Position numbers and translations under genes: made by a program
Shown: in pieces, positions 60,621 through 64,000 of the stretch
Layout of the letters: every line of letters starts with the position of its first letter
How positions within the stretch are numbered: the first letter of the stretch is position 1
Assembly: GCA_003586115.2 (NCBI GenBank)
Contig: QVOM02000126.1
Location: 6,914,096 to 6,978,095 of the forward strand
Direction of reading: 5' to 3'
DNA length: 64,000 nucleotides
From: Salvator merianae
Taxonomy: Eukaryota > Chordata > Lepidosauria > Squamata > Teiidae
Notes under the pieces: generated by a model
What the model was told of the DNA's origin: nothing
Databases searched by the model: none
The model's input: the letters and a program-made list of their open reading frames with translations, nothing else

Positions 60621-62647
60621 TGCATAGTCCCTCAAGAGAATCCTCCAAACCCTCCTAGTCCCTAACTCTTGGCCCTGGTCACTCTTAAAAAATAAATTAC
60701 CTATTTCCTATGTGTACATCCTTTTATTCTTAAAAGAGGAAAGAAAATGGAAGAAATCTGACAGCTCAGCTGTTTTCTTCACAGCCCTAGAAAGATAAAA
60801 GCTCAAGAGGACTGAATTCTCAACTTCACTTTTAGACATTAACAACACCTTTCTTTGTAGATGCACTGCAGTAGTACCTACAGATTCAGGAAAAATACAT
60901 TGGGTCACTTTTTTTGCTACTGATAAACTAATAATTGATCACACATCTTATAAAGAAAACTTCTCTCTGCTGCGGACTGAGAGATGTGAGCATGTAAACT
61001 GTGTCCAGGAGAGAAATATGCTTTTACAATACACTTTATAAAAAATGTTTGCAGAATAATTCAGAGGTAGAATCTCAGTCTGCAAAGAAGTTCGAATCTC
61101 TCCCTAGTCCATCCTAAGTAAGGCATTACAGAAGTAATTTTGAAATCTGTCACCACTCATGTGAACCCTGAACCCCAAACTTGTCCCTTTAATATCCATG
61201 CTGTGCCAAACTACCAATATGGGTTTGAAATGATTAACATGGAGTTGTGTTTATTTTGCAATTGGAATACTGAAGTACAGGATTGCATAAGAAGCCTAAA
61301 ACTCATATAAAAATGATCTCCAGATTCATTTCTCTTTGTTTAAAGCAAACCAGCACTCCTTATTGTTAAAAGTGTGCTAAAAATATGAAGAAAATGTTTA
61401 ACCAACTCTGGAGATGAAAAAGCTGAAGGTAATTTCCACTAACCAAAGAAAAAACATCTGTATGATTTGGTACTGTTTACTCTTCCCCATTCCTATCAAA
61501 AGCAGCACAAAAATATTACACATGCAAATCTGCTTCAGTCAATCTACACAGATTGCAGAAATAATCTTTTCCTGATAGAGTCTGCAGCACTGAACAGACA
61601 GGGCCCAAAACACAACATGTACCAAAAGCCACGAAAGAACTATTGCTCAGAAAGCTGCTTTTTCAATACCTCAATGTGTAGTGGCATAAACCACTCTGAA
61701 AACCAGTATCGCATACCACTTCTAGCTACCCTCCAGAGAATGCTAGTCTCTGGATTGATATGAACAACAAGGGCAGGAAATTCAGATCATGAACAGATTT
61801 AGCCGCATTCAGGCCATACAGATTTGAAGCATTTCTGTTAACCGAGACAGGACTGTTTTCCCAACAAGAATTACTATAAAAATATAATACACTCCCCTCT
61901 CCTCTCCTCCTACATGGAATACTCATATTTGAGATTTATCAACTCCATCCAGCAAAGGCCCCCTACACGTCACTGCCACTCCTCCAATGTTTTTGGCAGA
62001 AAAACCCTCCTGTAATGTTTTGGAAAGCAATGGCTTGCAGTTAACAGCACCAACATTTTAAGGGTCACTAGTTTATGAGCCACTTTCTTTGCATGCCTTT
62101 CACATGCACCCTCCACCAGAAACCAGCATGGTGAAGGGAGAAGGGAAGGAAAAAGAAAAGAACCCCCCCCCCTTACCAGGACCTGGAGGCATCGAGTCCC
62201 TGACTGGAATCCTGAGACTGTAAGCTCCTAGGAGCAGGAACCTATCTAAAGGCGGCGGCAAACGACATAATCCAAGGCGCCCAAGCAACCTGAGGGGGGA
62301 AGGTGGGGGAGGCTGCGTGAAAACACACAACAAAGGCCACCGGGAGCGACACCCGCCAATCCAGCGCCCCGAAATGTCAGATATTCGTGGGTTACGGAGA
62401 GACTCCCCGGGGACGGCCTGCGATGATCCCCCCCGCCCCGTCAACCACCCCCCCCCCGTCCTCCGCGAGCCGTGCGCCTCAGCGGGCCCGGCGCCTTCGC
62501 TCTGCTCTCTCGCGCCTCCAGGCCCCGAGAGGAGGGAGGAAGAGAGGCAGGCGGCGGCCTCCTTCACCTCCCGCCCGGGCCGGGCCCTCTGTTCGTCTCC
62601 CTCAGCGCCTCCCTCTCTCCCTCCGGCACGGCGGCCGCCCCGCTTAC

Positions 62648-63000
62648 CCCGCTGCCCGGGCGACCAGAAGGGGAGAGGGCTGCCGCTGCGCGCTCCGCGG
62701 CGGGCTCGCGAGGGCTGGGCCAGGCCAGGCCGGGCCGAGCCAAGCCAAGCCGAGCCGAGCCGGCGAAGGCAGCCTCCTCGCCTCAGTTCATTCACACAGG
62801 GTGGCAGGCGACGACAGCCCCGTCCGCGGCTGCTGCTGTTCCTCCTCGCTGGTCCTGGGGGGGAGCGGAGCGCTCATCTCTCCGGCGGCGGCCGCCTCCG
62901 TCCCTTCTCTCCTCGCCGCCTAGATAGAAGCGCCGCCGCTCCCTCCTCCCCTTCCCCTCCCTTCTCTCCTCCCCCTCAGCGACGCTCTCGCGGGCAGGTA
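62648..63000 (-). other. PPM1A: Candidate non-coding exon 1 of PPM1A
   Basis: The best placed donor in the island is G|GTAAGC, ending the exon at 62648. The 5' limit is unknown and 63000 is only a guess. Alternatives are CTG|GTAAGG ending at 62177 and GTAAGA starting at 63308. Exon 2 has an acceptor 20 bases before the ATG, so a 5' UTR exon must exist upstream; the CpG island is the only candidate in the window. Confidence 0.5.
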
Positions 63001-63509
63001 GGCAGCCAGCCAGCCAGCCAACACAGACAAGACCACCGCGTGCGCGCGCTCCTGCGCGCCCACGCACGCGAGAAGACGCCGAGCGAGTGAAAGCCCCCCC
63101 CCCGTTTGATCGCCGAAGATGCTGTGGTGGGGCAGGCAAAGCGAAAAGGCGCGCCGGCGCCCCTTCGGTCGGTCCCAAATACGCCTGCTCGCTGCCTCCG
63201 CGTCCGCGCGCAAGCGAGAGAATGGGAGCGAGCGGGAAGGGAGCGCGTGCGCCGCGTACCTACCCAGGCCCCTCTCTCTTTCTATCATTGGAACGCTCAC
63301 CGTCTTACCCAATCAAAGCGCGCGTTCCTTCTCTTCCCACCCCATCCCAACGACAGCTGTTTGATGTACCGTCCGTACTAGGTTTTTTTTTTTAAAACTG
63401 ACGGCTCTCTGAGGTAGTAGCGCGCGAGGAAAAGCCCGGATGTTGGAAAGGCGACGGAGGAGGCGGGGGAAAGAAGAGCGTTGAGATGTTTGCAGAGAGG
63501 ATGGGAGTA

Positions 63510-63517
63510 TTACGTCA
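63510..63517 (-). promoter_or_regulatory. CRE-like site (TGACGTAA)
   Basis: TTACGTCA on the plus strand, one mismatch from the palindromic cAMP-response element, at the upstream side of the CpG island. Function is inferred from sequence only. Confidence 0.35.
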
Positions 63518-63778
63518 CCTTCGATCCTTACTGCGCGCGCGTGAATCTCTCTCGCTCGCTCGCTCTCCCTACCGCCCCCCTCCGTCTCCCTCTCCCCCTG
63601 TAGGCTTGAGCGAATGCTGTGATGCGAATGACCTAGAGCCTGAGGGGGAAGAAAAGTGCGAAGCACAGCTTATGGATCTCGTCTCCCATGTCCTTTCTCC
63701 GCATCAGGGTTTTATTGGTCTTTGTAAAAATAGAAACAAATAACGTGGGCTCTTATCACGTCCACTTTCTCTCACTCA

Positions 63779-64000
63779 GGGGCTGTTTCTGCAGTTGCGT
63801 GTTATCCCGGAATAAACTGCTTGCTAGTGCACTTCTTCCACAGAGGGAAAAGTGTTACTCCAGATCAAAACCATCTAAAATGGTCCCTACTCTGGATTAG
63901 CTATGAACTTGCCATCTTGGAATGTTCGGAACTGAACATTCAAGATGGAACAGACCTCATAGTGTGGTAGTCATTTGCACTGCAAGGGCTGGAGCGTCCT
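63779..64000. mobile_element. Family-4-like element, cut by the window end
   Basis: Starts AGGGGCTGTTTCTGCAGT and contains an inner palindrome (CATCTTGGAATGTTCGG with CTGAACATTCAAGATGG). The far end is outside the window. Confidence 0.5.

Larger units (their letters stand above)
39878..62647 (-). other. PPM1A: PPM1A intron 1
   Basis: About 22.8 kb, assuming the 62648 donor. It holds L2/CR1-type and BovB-type LINE pieces, SINEs and hAT elements listed separately. Between them, the stretches 39.9-42.5, 45.0-46.8, 49.3-50.1, 55.6-56.2, 57.1-58.5 and 60.7-62.1 kb show nothing I can identify beyond AT-rich unique-looking DNA. Confidence 0.75.
62230..63680 (-). promoter_or_regulatory. PPM1A: CpG-island promoter of PPM1A
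   Basis: An abrupt change from AT-rich sequence to a stretch of about 1.4 kb dense in CpG, with GC boxes (CCCCGCCCCG near 62433), GCGCGC runs near 63040 and 63530, an inverted CCAAT (63287-63291) and a CRE-like site. It lies upstream of the PPM1A coding exons on the same strand, as expected for the 5' end. No TATA box was seen. The many open frames here on both strands are a by-product of GC richness. Confidence 0.85.

Noticed and set aside
62648..62873. N-terminal extension of PPM1A: the exon 1 frame is open for 75 codons and would join in frame to the MGAF start through the 62648 donor
   Set aside because: There is no ATG in that open stretch, only GTG and CTG, and an in-frame TGA lies just upstream at 62876. 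The known start MGAF is better.
62100..63400. Many long open frames on both strands rich in Arg, Pro, Gly and Ser
   Set aside because: Expected by chance in a GC-rich CpG island; no homology recognised and frames overlap on both strands.
1..64000. CRISPR arrays, operons or other prokaryotic systems
   Set aside because: No spaced short repeats and no prokaryotic gene structure; the introns, repeats and CpG island mark this as vertebrate DNA.

Overview
The window is vertebrate nuclear DNA, most likely from a squamate reptile. The reasons are one intron-containing vertebrate gene, a low gene density in AT-rich DNA, a GC-rich CpG-island promoter, and a repeat set typical of squamates: BovB/RTE LINE fragments, a Sauria-type tRNA SINE whose tail resembles BovB, CR1/L2-type and R4-like LINE remnants, and many hAT-type fold-back MITEs. 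The species cannot be named from sequence alone.

I can support one protein-coding gene, PPM1A (Mg/Mn-dependent Ser/Thr phosphatase 1A, PP2C-alpha), on the minus strand. Its CpG-island promoter and non-coding first exon lie near 62.2-63.7 kb. Intron 1 is about 23 kb. The ATG is at 39857, in a large exon (39024-39877) holding most of the catalytic domain. Four small exons follow: 37684-37801, 26368-26476, 24236-24293, and the last coding piece 19618-19647. The joined product is 382 residues, all splice phases agree, each junction has GT/AG ends, and the PP2C metal ligands are present. The 3' UTR runs left from 19617; the first clear AATAAA (minus strand) is at 18778-18783, with weaker candidates at 17704 and 16523.

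The rest is intronic or intergenic sequence rich in transposon remains. Left of the gene (1-16 kb) are a 162-bp tandem array from a LINE 3' end, three families of fold-back DNA transposons (some nested), a BovB fragment (8.64-9.91 kb) and tRNA-derived SINEs. Inside the introns are an R4-like LINE with a recognisable reverse transcriptase (35.0-37.06 kb), L2/CR1-type fragments, a CR1/L3-like copy split by younger insertions, and further hAT elements.

The most informative structures are datable insertion events. At 17.03-17.49 kb a mariner-like MITE contains a hAT MITE with a perfect 8-bp target duplication. At 4.06-4.61 kb one hAT MITE sits inside another element with a perfect 8-bp target duplication, and an uninterrupted related copy of the target lies at 10.7 kb. 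At 10.46-11.05 kb one fold-back element sits in the loop of another. I found no undescribed gene system, no CRISPR array and no convincing functional RNA gene.
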